NCBI RefSeq assembly: GCF_009829075.1
Contig: NZ_WUQZ01000005.1
Span: forward strand, 1-64,000
DNA length: 64,000 nt
Source of the DNA: Sphingobacterium composti
Lineage (GTDB): Bacteria > Bacteroidota > Bacteroidia > Sphingobacteriales > Sphingobacteriaceae
Direction of reading: 5' to 3'
The notes under the pieces were generated by a model. It saw only the letters and a list, made by a program, of their open reading frames with translations, searched no databases and was not told the DNA's origin. Within the stretch, counting starts at the first letter, position 1, and each line of letters opens with the position of its first letter. Of this stretch, positions 14,900 through 24,451 are shown in pieces. The position numbers and the translations under genes were made by a program.

Positions 14900-15532
14900 A
14901 TGCAAAAAATTGAAAATATTATACTTGATTATGGCAATGTGATTTTTATGATTGACTTTGAAAAATCGCAACATGCTTTTACTCAATTGGGTATATCTAA
15001 TGTGGCTGAAATATTTGCTCATTCGGGCCAAATCGAACTTTTTGATGATTTTGATAAAGGAAACATAAGTGCGGCAGAGTTTCGAGATGGAATACGACAT
15101 TTGACGAAAAACAATACGCTTACAGATGGTGAAATTGATATGGCTTGGAATGCTTTATTGATTGGTGTACCTGAAGGGAAACATGAATTATTATTGAAGT
15201 TGAAAAATAAATATAGAACATTTCTGCTGAGCAACAATAATGAGATACACTATGCGTATTGTATGAAACATATTCAAGATAAATATGGGATAGAAGATAA
15301 TAGCTTTTTTTTTGATTTCGCTTATTACTCTCATATGATGGGGATGAGGAAACCCAATGCAGATATTTTCGAATATGTGTTGAAAGATCAGAATTTAGAT
15401 CCAAAGAAAACATTATTCATTGACGATAGTCCGCAACATTTGCGTACGGCTACTGCGTTGGGATTGCATACAGCGTTATGTACAACTGAGGAACCATTGG
15501 AGGTGATTGTATCCAAATGGAATCTCTTATAG
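14900..15532 (+). CDS. HAD-superfamily (IA) phosphatase-like hydrolase, 210 aa
   Basis: HAD motifs in order: DYGNV near residues 10-14 (nucleophile Asp), a cap domain, LLSNNN with the motif II Ser, the motif III Lys in MRKPNADIF, and FIDDSPQHL (motif IV). The motif I second Asp is replaced (DxGN, not DxDG), as in the YihX/epoxide-hydrolase N-domain subgroup, so the substrate and even the phosphatase activity are uncertain. It starts 85 bp from the tRNA on the opposite strand. It is a plausible cytosolic sugar-phosphate phosphatase. Confidence 0.8.
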   Translation: MQKIENIILDYGNVIFMIDFEKSQHAFTQLGISNVAEIFAHSGQIELFDDFDKGNISAAEFRDGIRHLTKNNTLTDGEIDMAWNALLIGVPEGKHELLLKLKNKYRTFLLSNNNEIHYAYCMKHIQDKYGIEDNSFFFDFAYYSHMMGMRKPNADIFEYVLKDQNLDPKKTLFIDDSPQHLRTATALGLHTALCTTEEPLEVIVSKWNLL

Positions 15533-15600
15533 TAACACTAAATGATGAAATGATATATTAATTATAAAAGGATAAAAAAGTTATTTAATCTGTAATAGAG

Positions 15601-15631
15601 TTTGTAAGTATAAGTTTTATTTCTACCTTTG
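15601..15631 (+). promoter_or_regulatory. Promoter of rpsU
   Basis: TTTG (15601-15604), 19 bp, then TACCTTTG (15624-15631): an exact fit to the Bacteroidota housekeeping promoter TTTG-N19-TAnnTTTG. Transcription should begin near 15637. Confidence 0.8.
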
Positions 15632-15655
15632 CACCACAAAGAATTTTCCAAAGGG

Positions 15656-15663
15656 AAGGAGGT
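15656..15663 (+). promoter_or_regulatory. Strong Shine-Dalgarno of rpsU
   Basis: AAGGAGGT is fully complementary to the 16S 3' end, 10 bases before the ATG. Bacteroidota genes generally lack such sites, because bS21 and its neighbours hide the anti-SD. rpsU is a known exception, which lets ribosomes lacking bS21 translate it (autoregulation known from Flavobacterium). Confidence 0.8.
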
Positions 15664-15673
15664 ATACAGAACT

Positions 15674-15868
15674 ATGATTATTATCAATGTAAAAGAAGGC
15701 GAATCTTTAGATAGAGCACTTAAGCGTTTCAAGAAGAAATTTGAGAAGACTGGTGTTGTTCGCGAATTACGTGCACGTCAAGCTTTCGAGAAGAAGTCTG
15801 TAACTCGTCGTATTCAAATTAAGAAAGCAATCTACAAACAAGGATTACAGCAAGATACTAACGCTTAA
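15674..15868 (+). CDS. rpsU: Ribosomal protein bS21, 64 aa
   Basis: Small-subunit protein bS21. MIIINVKEGESLDRALKRFK and the basic tail are typical, and 64 residues is the normal length. The ATG at 15674 is chosen because the frame's longer extension upstream lacks homology and the Shine-Dalgarno points to this ATG. It is monocistronic, with its own promoter and terminator. bS21 binds near the 16S 3' end and, in Bacteroidota, contributes to occlusion of the anti-Shine-Dalgarno. Confidence 0.97.
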   Translation: MIIINVKEGESLDRALKRFKKKFEKTGVVRELRARQAFEKKSVTRRIQIKKAIYKQGLQQDTNA

Positions 15869-15890
15869 TTTTTTGTTTAGTACAATATAA

Positions 15891-15917
15891 AAGCCAATCG
15901 AAAACGATTGGCTTTTT
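15891..15917 (+). terminator. rpsU terminator
   Basis: AAGCCAATCG/CGATTGGCTT stem with an AAAA loop, then TTT. It may also serve the convergent rpoN. Confidence 0.85.
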
Positions 15918-15965
15918 GTTTTTAAGAGTGTTAAACTGATTAGTAAAAAGAAAGGAATTATATTG

Positions 15966-17429
15966 CTATAATTCCTTTCTTAATCTTGCTACAGGTATAT
16001 TCATAGACTCTCTATATTTTGCGACCGTACGTCTCGCTATAGTGTAACCTTTTTCTTTTAATATTTCCGTAAGCTTTTCGTCTGCTAATGGTTTACGTTT
16101 ATCTTCGTTGGCAATACATTCTTCTAGAATCTTTTTAACCTCTTTGTTGGATACTTCTTCTCCAGAATCTGTTTGAATTGCTTCAGAGAAAAAAGATTTC
16201 AATAAGAAAGTACCAAATTCAGTTTGTACATACTTGGAATTGGCGACACGAGATACTGTAGAAATATCCATGTCAATTTCCTCTGCAATATCTTTTAAGA
16301 TCATAGGCTTTAGCATACGATCATCACCTGTCAAGAAATACTCATATTGGTATTTCATAATGGCATTCATTGTTTTCAGAAGTGTTTGTTGTCTTTGCTT
16401 GATCGCATCGATAAACCATTTTGCAGAATCTAATTTGGATTTAACAAACTGAACGGCTTCCTTCATCTTTTTATCGTTCTTTTCTGCTTTTTCGTAATGT
16501 TCAAACATCCCTTGGTAGGTGCGAGAAACACGAAGTTCTGGGGCATTTCGTCCATTAAGTGTCAAATGAAGTACACCATCATTATTTGAAATATGAAAAT
16601 CAGGGATGATTTGCAACTGTTTTCCAGCGACAGCAGCAGAATCTCCAGGTTTTGGATTTAATTTCAAAATCTCGTTGATGATATCTTTTAGTTCTTCTGA
16701 ATTTACGTTAAGTTGTTTTTCGATTTTATCATAATGCTTTTTAGTGAATTCATCCAAATAATTTTTCACTACTTCAATAGCTTTTTTTACGATCGAACTA
16801 TCTTGGTCTTTTTTACGTAATTGTATCAACAAACATTCTTGCAAATCACGCGCGCCAATGCCTGCAGGTTCAAATTCTTGAATGACAGCTAGCATTTCTT
16901 CAACCTCAGATTCTTCTGCCATGACATTTTGAGAGAAAGCCAAATCATCAATCAACGATAATATTGGTCTTCGTAAATAACCATCGTCATCTAGACTGCC
17001 AATAATTTGATTACCTACAAGGTATTGTTTGTCCGTCAAAGCCAATAAATCCAATTGATTTTGCAACTTTTCGAAAAACGAATCTTGTATTGCTATCGGC
17101 ATTTCTTTATGGTCGTCATCATCGTCGTTGTTGTAATTGCCGCCATAATCTTTATAATCGTCTTCTTGTATATACTCTTCTAATGAAAACTCTTCCTCAT
17201 AGCCTTCGTCACTATTATTATCATAATCATCTGGATCTTTGTCCGGATAATCTTCCATAGGATCATTCATATTTGCCAAGCTTCCATCTTCCAATGCAGG
17301 ATTTTCTTCCAACTCTTCTTTGATGCGTGTATCCAAAGAAGCGGTCGGGACCTGCAGTAGCTTGATGAACTGTATCTGCTGGGGAGATAATTTTTGTAAT
17401 AACTTTTGTTGTAATGTTTGTTTTAACAT
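15966..17429 (-). CDS. rpoN: RNA polymerase sigma-54 factor, 487 aa
   Basis: All three regions are present. The Gln-rich activator-interacting N-terminus reads MLKQTLQQKLLQKLSPQQIQ. An acidic Asp/Glu-rich linker follows (about 45-100), then the core-binding domain, a helix-turn-helix (IAEEIDMDISTVSRVANSK) and the RpoN box ARRTVAKYRE near the end. The ATG at 17429 is preferred over a TTG 11 codons upstream because Bacteroidota RpoN proteins start MLKQ. Sigma-54 directs -24/-12 promoters with AAA+ activators; no such activator is encoded nearby. It stands alone between rpsU and the divergent PBP gene. Confidence 0.95.
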   Translation of the reverse strand: MLKQTLQQKLLQKLSPQQIQFIKLLQVPTASLDTRIKEELEENPALEDGSLANMNDPMEDYPDKDPDDYDNNSDEGYEEEFSLEEYIQEDDYKDYGGNYNNDDDDDHKEMPIAIQDSFFEKLQNQLDLLALTDKQYLVGNQIIGSLDDDGYLRRPILSLIDDLAFSQNVMAEESEVEEMLAVIQEFEPAGIGARDLQECLLIQLRKKDQDSSIVKKAIEVVKNYLDEFTKKHYDKIEKQLNVNSEELKDIINEILKLNPKPGDSAAVAGKQLQIIPDFHISNNDGVLHLTLNGRNAPELRVSRTYQGMFEHYEKAEKNDKKMKEAVQFVKSKLDSAKWFIDAIKQRQQTLLKTMNAIMKYQYEYFLTGDDRMLKPMILKDIAEEIDMDISTVSRVANSKYVQTEFGTFLLKSFFSEAIQTDSGEEVSNKEVKKILEECIANEDKRKPLADEKLTEILKEKGYTIARRTVAKYRESMNIPVARLRKEL

Positions 17430-17652
17430 ATCGTTATCTAAATGCAAGGTAAATTTAGACAAATATTATGAATTTTATAATGCCCGTTGCACAGTTGTTT
17501 TATTCCGTAAAGACTTCGCTACTGAACTAATTGGTGGTGTTTAATTTAACCAAAAACAAAGATTTGTTAAAATTCGTTAATTTTATAAATCCATAGTCTT
17601 TAAAGATTGTTTTATATGCGATTATACAAAACATTTTTGTCATATTTACTCT

Positions 17653-19977
17653 ATGTTTAGACGTGTTAAAAATCGATTCTTGCGATACTTTATAATAGGA
17701 TTTTATTCTATAGTATTGCTTACATGTGCCGTTCAACTTAATTTTTTGGGTCTATTTGGATATTCCCCGACACAGAAAGACATTTTATTGCCCACACTTA
17801 ATGTCGCTTCCGAACTATATACAGCAGACTCTGTATTGATTGGACGTTATTTTGATGAAGATCGTGATCCTGTTTCTTTTGATAGTATATCACCTCAAGT
17901 TATCAATGCTTTGATTGCGACTGAAGATATTCGTTTTTATAAACACAATGGAGTAGATTTCTTGGGTTTGGTTTCAGGTGTGGTATCTACTATTAAAGGC
18001 GATCAACGTGGAGCCAGTACGATCACTCAACAACTAGCAAAAAATCTATTCAAAACACGATATGCACATTCTCAAGGATATTTGAGTAAGATTCCGGGTT
18101 TGCGCATTTTGATTACAAAATACAAAGAGTGGATGACAGCTTACAAATTGGAAAGTAAGTATCCTAAAAATGATATTATTACTATGTACTTAAATACAGT
18201 TTCCTTTAGTAATAATGCATATGGTATCAAGTCCGCATCTCTTCGTTATTTTAATAAACTTCCTTCCACATTAGACACTAATGAAAGTGCGCTTTTGATT
18301 GGTATGCTGAAAGGCACAACGATTTATAATCCAATTAGAAATCCTAAAAATGCTTTACAAAGACGCAACGTAGTATTGGGGCAAATGGAGAAAGCTGGAT
18401 ATATCAATCAAGTCCAAGTAGCAAAATTAACACAAGACTCGTTAAGATTAGACTTGAGTTTTCACGATAATGTGGACGCAAATGACTCCTATCTTCGTTC
18501 GGCAGTATATCGTTGGTTGGATAAATGGAGTCAAGACAATGAAATTGATATCAACAAAGCGGGCTTAAAAATTTATACAACTATTGATTCCCGTATGCAA
18601 AAGATTGCGGAGGAAGTAGTAGCAAAAAAAATGGAAGAATTGCAACGCAGGCTTAAGAATACTTGGGGAAATAGTGAGCCATGGAGAGACAAGGAGGGGA
18701 ATGTTATTCCTGAATTTTTGGAGAATCAAGCGAGGAAGCTTTCTATATATAAGAATTTAATGGACCGCTATAGCAATAATGAGGATAGCGTATTTAATGT
18801 ATTGCATCGGAAAAAAGAAATGGAAGTCTTCACTTGGGATGGTATGGAAAAAGTGAATTATTCTACCATGGATTCATTAAAACACTATGTAATGATGTTA
18901 AATACGGGTATGATGGCTATGAATCCATATAATGGTGAAATTAAAGTTTGGGTTGGAGGTATTAACCATCAGTATTATAAATTTGACCATGTAAATCAGG
19001 CAAAAAGACAAGCTGGTTCTACTTTTAAGCCTTTCGCATACTTAGCTGCGTTAGAATCCGGTATGTCACCATGTGATAAATTTACCGACAAGCCTGTTAA
19101 AATCGATTTTATTGGTAAAGATGGTCCTGAATCGTGGGAGCCTAAGAATGCAGATTGGTCAATCTCTTATAGCGATATGACTATGCGTCACGCGATGGCA
19201 CGTTCGTTAAATACGATTACGGCTCAAGTAACACAAGCAGTAGGGCCAAATAAAGTTGTTGAAGCAGCACACAAATGTGGTATCGACAGCAAATTGCAGG
19301 CGGTTCCATCTGTAGGATTGGGTCCTAATGATGTATCTGTGTATGAGATGGTGAAAGCATACAGCACTTTTATGAATGCAGGAAAGACAACAGAACCTAT
19401 TTTAGTATCTAAAATTGTTGATCAAGAGGGAAATGTCATTGCATCCTTCCAAACAGAGCACAAACAGGTTATTAGCCCAGAAAATGCATGGCTTATGACA
19501 TATATGTTGCGTGGAACTTTGGAAGAGCCGCGTGGCACTTCACAAGCATTATGGGAGTGGGATTTATTTAAAGAAAACAATGAAATTGGGGGTAAAACAG
19601 GGACCTCTTCGGATTATGTAGATGCTTGGTATATGGGTGTGACAAAGGATTTAGTAGCAGGAGTTTGGGTTGGCTGTGATGAACAAAGTATTCATTTTAA
19701 AAATTCAGCTACCGGAGAAGGTTCTAAAACAGCACTCCCTATCTATGCAGCTTTTATGGAGGAACTGTATAAACGTCCAGAGTTGGGTGTGACTTATGGA
19801 AAATTTCCTGAGCCAACTGTTGAAATTACGAAAACGTACAAATGCCCAACGCCTAGATCAATGTATGTGGCTCCAGTGGATAGTACAAGTAATGATTTGG
19901 ATGATGATTTGGAATTGGATCCTATTGATGAAAATCAAAACACTGGGCAGCAATCTCAATCTACCAATGAACAATAA
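17653..19977 (+). CDS. mrcA: Class A penicillin-binding protein 1A, 774 aa
   Basis: Bifunctional peptidoglycan synthase of the inner membrane. One membrane segment (about 12-34) is followed by the GT51 glycosyltransferase with EDIRFYKHNG (E91) and RGASTITQQLAKNLF, then the transpeptidase with STFK (S456, K459), the SLNT motif and KTGTSSD (K648). The tail is Asp/Gln-rich. It polymerises lipid II and cross-links stem peptides. It is followed after 38 bp by the large exported protein gene on the same strand, possibly co-transcribed. Gene symbol by analogy with E. coli. Confidence 0.95.
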   Translation: MFRRVKNRFLRYFIIGFYSIVLLTCAVQLNFLGLFGYSPTQKDILLPTLNVASELYTADSVLIGRYFDEDRDPVSFDSISPQVINALIATEDIRFYKHNGVDFLGLVSGVVSTIKGDQRGASTITQQLAKNLFKTRYAHSQGYLSKIPGLRILITKYKEWMTAYKLESKYPKNDIITMYLNTVSFSNNAYGIKSASLRYFNKLPSTLDTNESALLIGMLKGTTIYNPIRNPKNALQRRNVVLGQMEKAGYINQVQVAKLTQDSLRLDLSFHDNVDANDSYLRSAVYRWLDKWSQDNEIDINKAGLKIYTTIDSRMQKIAEEVVAKKMEELQRRLKNTWGNSEPWRDKEGNVIPEFLENQARKLSIYKNLMDRYSNNEDSVFNVLHRKKEMEVFTWDGMEKVNYSTMDSLKHYVMMLNTGMMAMNPYNGEIKVWVGGINHQYYKFDHVNQAKRQAGSTFKPFAYLAALESGMSPCDKFTDKPVKIDFIGKDGPESWEPKNADWSISYSDMTMRHAMARSLNTITAQVTQAVGPNKVVEAAHKCGIDSKLQAVPSVGLGPNDVSVYEMVKAYSTFMNAGKTTEPILVSKIVDQEGNVIASFQTEHKQVISPENAWLMTYMLRGTLEEPRGTSQALWEWDLFKENNEIGGKTGTSSDYVDAWYMGVTKDLVAGVWVGCDEQSIHFKNSATGEGSKTALPIYAAFMEELYKRPELGVTYGKFPEPTVEITKTYKCPTPRSMYVAPVDSTSNDLDDDLELDPIDENQNTGQQSQSTNEQ

Positions 19978-20015
19978 TAAAATATTATTAAATTTATAAT
20001 GCTAGCTGAATAATT

Positions 20016-23000
20016 ATGAGTTTGTTATTGAAAAAAAATATTTATAAGATTTTCTGTTTTATAACCTTATTCCTTGCTTTTGGAGGAACGGTCGATGCAC
20101 AGTATTTTGGCCAAAACAAAATGCGTTACAAGAAGTTAAACTTCAAGGTTTACGATACGCCGCATTTTAATATTTATTATTACCTCGAAAATGATTCTAT
20201 GATGCGTTGGTTGTCCAAAGAATCTGAAGTTTGGTATGATATGCACCAGCAAGTTTTCCAAGATACTTTTGCTAGAAAGAACCCTATAATTTTCTACAAT
20301 AATCATCCTGAATTTCAACAGACAACAGCAATTAATGGCGAGATTTCTGTAGGGACAGGAGGGGTCACTGAAGCCTTCAAACAACGTGTTATAATGCCTA
20401 TAATGCAGATTAATCAGCAAACGAGGCACGTTTTAGGGCACGAGATGGTTCATGCTTTCCAATATCGTGTGATTATGGAAGGTGGTGATTCTACGCGTTT
20501 AGAAAACATTGGTAATATTCCACTTTGGATGATAGAGGGTATGGCAGAATATTTTTCAATTGGAAAAAAAGATGCATTTACATCAATGTGGATGCGTGAT
20601 GCATATTTACACAAAGATATACCATCGTTGAAGCAAATGACCGAGCAATCTTATAATTATTTTCCTTATCGGTATGGGCAGGCATTTTGGTCATTTATAG
20701 GCTCTACTTATGGTGATACTGTTATTATGCCGCTTTTTATTGAAACAGCAAAGTATGGTTATGAATTTGCAATGCGTAGAGTATTCGGCTATGATGCGCA
20801 GACAATGTCAACTTTGTGGAAAAATAGTATTGAACAAGCTTATAGAAACCTAGGCAGAGATACTACCACTCGTCCTATAGGTATTAATCTTATTAATCAG
20901 ACTAATGCTGGAGAAATGAATCTATCGCCAACTATATCTCCTGATGGAAAATATGTCGTATATCTTTCCGAACAAGATTTGTTTAGCATTGATTTATACC
21001 TTGCGGATGCGAACACCGGAAAGCGAATACGGAAATTGGGAAGTAAATTAACCAATAAAGATATCGACGAGTTTAGTTTCTTAGAGTCTGCTGGATCTTT
21101 TTCTCCTGATTCCAAAAAGTTTGCCTTTTCTGTATTTTCTCAAGGAAAAAATAAACTGATGGTGGTAGATATCGAAACCGGTAAGCCACTATTAACAGAA
21201 GCGATGGGAGACATCATTGAGTTTGCAAATATTGCTTGGGCGCCAGATGGTGAAACAGTTGCTTTTTCAGGATTAGTTCAGGGACATTCCGATTTGTATA
21301 CATATAATACAAGAACCAAAGAGCTAAAACAATTGACCGACGATGTGTATTCGGATTATCAACCAAATTATTCTCGTGATGGAAAGTATATCGTATTTAG
21401 TACTGATCGTTTAGCATTGCAGAGCGATAGCAGAGCGGTAACAATTCCTATGAATTTGGCATTATATGAAGTGACTACAGGTAAAATAACGAATATAGAT
21501 GTGTTTCCTAATGCTAACAATCTTAATCCACAATTCTCTGGAGATGGCACTTCTATATTTTTCTTATCCAATAGTGATGGTTTCCGTAATATGTACAGAT
21601 ATCATTTGAGTTCAAGTACAGTAGAGCGTTTGACGGATTATTTCACGGGTATTTCAGGTATTACAGAATATTCTCCCGCAATATCTGTGTCAGCCAATGA
21701 CGACATTGTGTATTCTTTTTTCAAGAAGAAAAAATACAATATTTATAAGGCAAATGTATCTGAATTTGTTCCTGTTCAAATATCTGCGCATGAAGTAGAT
21801 ATGACTGCGGCAATTTTGCCTCCAAATGTTGACAGGGGTGTCAATGTAGTAAATAGAAATTTAAGCAATTTCAACGTATTTCAACGTATTTCGGATAATC
21901 AAATTAATAATATCGCTTATACGCCAAAATTCAAATTAGATTATCTCGCAAACTCAGGCGTAGGGATGTCTGTAGGATCACGTTATGGTGCGGGGATTAG
22001 TTCTGGTATTCAAGGTCAATTCTCTGATATTTTAGGTTATAATCAAATTTTTTCAGCATTAAATATCAATGGTGAGATTTATGATTTTGGTGGACAAGTA
22101 GCTTATATAAATCAGCGAAGCCGACTTAATTGGGGTGGTGCTTTATCACATATTCCTTATATGACAGGTTTTTCACAATATGGTTATGAGGATTTTGGCT
22201 ATGGAAATGAATTAGCTGTTAGCACATACATGATTCGTACATTCCAAACTCAAGCAGAAGGATTTGTGGCTTATCCATTCAATCGTAATCATCGTTTTGA
22301 AGTGGGTGCTGCGATTTCTAGATATGGATATCGTGTTGATAAATGGAGACAAAGTTATTATTATGGATATGGGGATAGGCAACGAATCACTAATGAAGAA
22401 GCATCAGGATTACTAGGAGGAAATTTTAAACCTTTTATAATTCAACAAGTTAATTCAGGGTTTGTGGGCGATAATGCTGTGTTTGGTATTACAGCTCCTT
22501 TGCAAGGGTTTCGATATAGATTAGGTGCGGAACAATATTTTGGTGATTATAATTTTACAGCACTTAATATAGACTTACGTAAATATAATCGTTATAAGCC
22601 TGTTACTATAGCCGCACGCTTGTATTCATATATGCGTTTGGGCGAGGATAACAAGGCTTTATACCCACTTTATATTGGGTATCCATACCTTATCCGTGGT
22701 TATGAAAGTGGGAATGTCGATGTAACAGGAAATACTGGATTTGAACAATTATCAGGTTCTAAGATGGCTGTAGGTAATTTTGAAATACGCATTCCATTTA
22801 CGGGTCCTGAAAAACTTGCCTTAATTAAATCTGGCTTATTGTTTTCTGACTTGAATTTCTTTTTGGATGGTGGTGTGGCTTGGGACAGAAATCAATATAC
22901 TTTCGATATTAATAATCCTACTGACACAAAGCTTGTGCATAATACGGATTTCAAGCCAGTCTACAGTGCAGGAGTATCGCTTCGTATTAATTTATTCGGA

Positions 23001-23093
23001 GCAATGATATTAGAGCCTTATTATGCTATTCCATTCCAAAAGACCAAATCAAAATTTGGAACATTTGGATTAAACTTTGCGCCTGGCTGGTAG
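20016..23093 (+). CDS. Exported gluzincin-like / TolB-type propeller / beta-barrel protein, 1025 aa
   Basis: The signal peptide ends near VDAQ (28). An N-terminal peptidase-MA-like domain has HEMVH (H142, E143, H146) and a downstream EGMAEYF that could give the third zinc ligand. The middle (about 290-590) has TolB/PD40-type blades (SPDGKYVVY, SPDSKKFAF, APDGETVAF, SRDGKYIVF). The C-terminal third is aromatic-rich and beta-barrel-like, ending in an Omp85/surface-antigen-like strand pattern (FGTFGLNFAPGW). It is probably an outer-membrane protein with a periplasmic or surface protease head. The substrate is unknown. Confidence 0.75.
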   Translation: MSLLLKKNIYKIFCFITLFLAFGGTVDAQYFGQNKMRYKKLNFKVYDTPHFNIYYYLENDSMMRWLSKESEVWYDMHQQVFQDTFARKNPIIFYNNHPEFQQTTAINGEISVGTGGVTEAFKQRVIMPIMQINQQTRHVLGHEMVHAFQYRVIMEGGDSTRLENIGNIPLWMIEGMAEYFSIGKKDAFTSMWMRDAYLHKDIPSLKQMTEQSYNYFPYRYGQAFWSFIGSTYGDTVIMPLFIETAKYGYEFAMRRVFGYDAQTMSTLWKNSIEQAYRNLGRDTTTRPIGINLINQTNAGEMNLSPTISPDGKYVVYLSEQDLFSIDLYLADANTGKRIRKLGSKLTNKDIDEFSFLESAGSFSPDSKKFAFSVFSQGKNKLMVVDIETGKPLLTEAMGDIIEFANIAWAPDGETVAFSGLVQGHSDLYTYNTRTKELKQLTDDVYSDYQPNYSRDGKYIVFSTDRLALQSDSRAVTIPMNLALYEVTTGKITNIDVFPNANNLNPQFSGDGTSIFFLSNSDGFRNMYRYHLSSSTVERLTDYFTGISGITEYSPAISVSANDDIVYSFFKKKKYNIYKANVSEFVPVQISAHEVDMTAAILPPNVDRGVNVVNRNLSNFNVFQRISDNQINNIAYTPKFKLDYLANSGVGMSVGSRYGAGISSGIQGQFSDILGYNQIFSALNINGEIYDFGGQVAYINQRSRLNWGGALSHIPYMTGFSQYGYEDFGYGNELAVSTYMIRTFQTQAEGFVAYPFNRNHRFEVGAAISRYGYRVDKWRQSYYYGYGDRQRITNEEASGLLGGNFKPFIIQQVNSGFVGDNAVFGITAPLQGFRYRLGAEQYFGDYNFTALNIDLRKYNRYKPVTIAARLYSYMRLGEDNKALYPLYIGYPYLIRGYESGNVDVTGNTGFEQLSGSKMAVGNFEIRIPFTGPEKLALIKSGLLFSDLNFFLDGGVAWDRNQYTFDINNPTDTKLVHNTDFKPVYSAGVSLRINLFGAMILEPYYAIPFQKTKSKFGTFGLNFAPGW

Positions 23094-23132
23094 TCTATAT
23101 ACCATACATTGCGATATATGTTAAGGTTGTAA

Positions 23133-23170
23133 AAAGCTGTTGTTTATGTTTAGGCATAAACAGCAGCTTT
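23133..23170. terminator. Bidirectional terminator
   Basis: A 16-bp stem (AAAGCTGTTGTTTATG with CATAAACAGCAGCTTT, one G-U) around TTTAGG, placed between convergent genes and overlapping the last codons of the leftward one. Confidence 0.8.
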
Positions 23171-23467
23171 CTTTATTATAGTAGTATCTAAGGTGTGGAT
23201 TCCTAACCAATTAGGATTGTATCGACGAATTAATTTTTCCTTTTGCATACGCGTGAAGGTGTTCAATTCATTTTTTCTCCGCTCTGCGGCTTCAAAAGTA
23301 TCAAACTCTTCCGTATGTACTATTCTTGAAAATTTAGATCCACACAACATAAACGAGTTTGCTGAATTTTGTAATTCAAATAATTTTAGGCTAATGTCTT
23401 GACAGTAACCGGCTTCAACATAAATTCTATTTGCGTCTGTAATGATGTATACGATGTGTTTTTGCAT
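23150..23467 (-). CDS. Divergent GIY-YIG nuclease-family protein, 105 aa
   Basis: The start HIVYIITDANRIYVEAGYCQ matches the first strands of a GIY-YIG domain (VYI...IYVEAG in place of GIY...YIG). A later AERRKNELNTF helix and NPNWLG end fit the UvrC-like single-domain family common in Bacteroidota. The core YIG tripeptide is altered, so catalysis is uncertain. It is convergent with the 1025-aa protein gene and divergent from the LexA-like repressor gene, about 100 bp away. Confidence 0.7.
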   Translation of the reverse strand: MQKHIVYIITDANRIYVEAGYCQDISLKLFELQNSANSFMLCGSKFSRIVHTEEFDTFEAAERRKNELNTFTRMQKEKLIRRYNPNWLGIHTLDTTIIKKAAVYA

Positions 23468-23571
23468 GCTTTTTACTAAAATATTTGGGTTTACAAAATA
23501 TGTTTACTAATTTTATTGGCACAATATTACTAATAATTTTAGTATTCACAAATAATTTTGAAAAATATATA

Positions 23572-24348
23572 ATGTCAAATATTGCATCTAATCTTAAGTT
23601 TCTCCGCAAGAAACATAGTCTTACACAGCAGCAGTTCGCTGATTTAATGGAAATTAAACGTGCTTCGGTTGGTGCGTATGAAGAAGATCGTGCCGAACCT
23701 AAATACGAATTGCTAAAAAAAATAGCGGAATATTATGGTTTGAGTATGGACGAATTAGCGAATGATGTGATAGACGAAAAGTGGAAGCCTATTGCTAAAA
23801 GTAATTCTTCCAACTTGCGCGTATTGTCCGTGACCGTTGATGCAGACGATAGAGAAAATATCGAACTAGTTCCTGTTAAAGCAAGTGCTGGTTATTTAAA
23901 TGGATATGCTGATCCAGAATATGTTAAGGAATTGCCTAAGTTTTCTTTACCAATGTTTAATCAAGGAACTTATCGTGCTTTTGAAATTAAAGGAGATTCT
24001 ATGTTGCCATTGCCAAGTGGTTCAATCGTAATAGGAGAATATGTTGAAAATTGGCATGATATCAAACCTGGTCAAACATATATAGTTATTTCGAAAGACG
24101 AAGGTGTAGTGTATAAAAGAGTCGCGTTTAAATATAAAGATGAAAAAGGGTTAAAATTAATATCCGATAATAAAATTTATGAACCATATTGGGTGCAAAC
24201 TGACGATATATTAGAAGTTTGGAAAGCGAAAGCATATATATCGACTGAATTTCCAGAGCCTACTTCAGAACCTACCATTGAGTCATTAACGACTATGATG
24301 GCACAAATGCAAAAAACTATAAATTCTGTAGTTGAAACGAAAAAATAG
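23572..24348 (+). CDS. XRE-HTH / S24 LexA-like repressor, 258 aa
   Basis: An N-terminal XRE helix-turn-helix (residues about 5-60: LTQQQFADLMEIKRASVGAY) is joined to a C-terminal S24 peptidase domain with the Ser-Lys dyad S143 (GDSML) and K182 (VVYKRVAF). The putative self-cleavage bond is A106-G107 (KASAGY). Such proteins repress genes until cleaved after damage or stress. The ATG at 23572 is chosen over one 29 codons upstream because the HTH follows directly and a TAATTTTG -7 box lies at 23553-23560. Whether it is the SOS repressor cannot be told from here. Confidence 0.85.
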   Translation: MSNIASNLKFLRKKHSLTQQQFADLMEIKRASVGAYEEDRAEPKYELLKKIAEYYGLSMDELANDVIDEKWKPIAKSNSSNLRVLSVTVDADDRENIELVPVKASAGYLNGYADPEYVKELPKFSLPMFNQGTYRAFEIKGDSMLPLPSGSIVIGEYVENWHDIKPGQTYIVISKDEGVVYKRVAFKYKDEKGLKLISDNKIYEPYWVQTDDILEVWKAKAYISTEFPEPTSEPTIESLTTMMAQMQKTINSVVETKK

Positions 24349-24382
24349 TATGTCGAAATTTCTTGCTTATATAATAAATGTG

Positions 24383-24432
24383 TATATTTGCATTATCTGA
24401 AAGGAAAGGGGGCATGGAATGCCCCCTTTTTT
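24383..24432 (+). promoter_or_regulatory. Promoter box and terminator-like hairpin before rimP
   Basis: TATATTTG (24383-24390) fits the -7 consensus. Just downstream, AAAGGGGGCAT/ATGCCCCCTTT (24405-24429) with loop GGA and T6 forms an intrinsic terminator. It may simply end the repressor transcript, or it may be an attenuator in the rimP-nusA-infB leader, because it follows the promoter and precedes rimP by 20 bp. Confidence 0.6.
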
Positions 24433-24451
24433 AATTCAATTTTGAAATAAT

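Noticed and set aside
14843-15413. Leftward frames over the HAD gene
   Set aside because: They overlap a gene with clear HAD motifs and have no recognisable features themselves.
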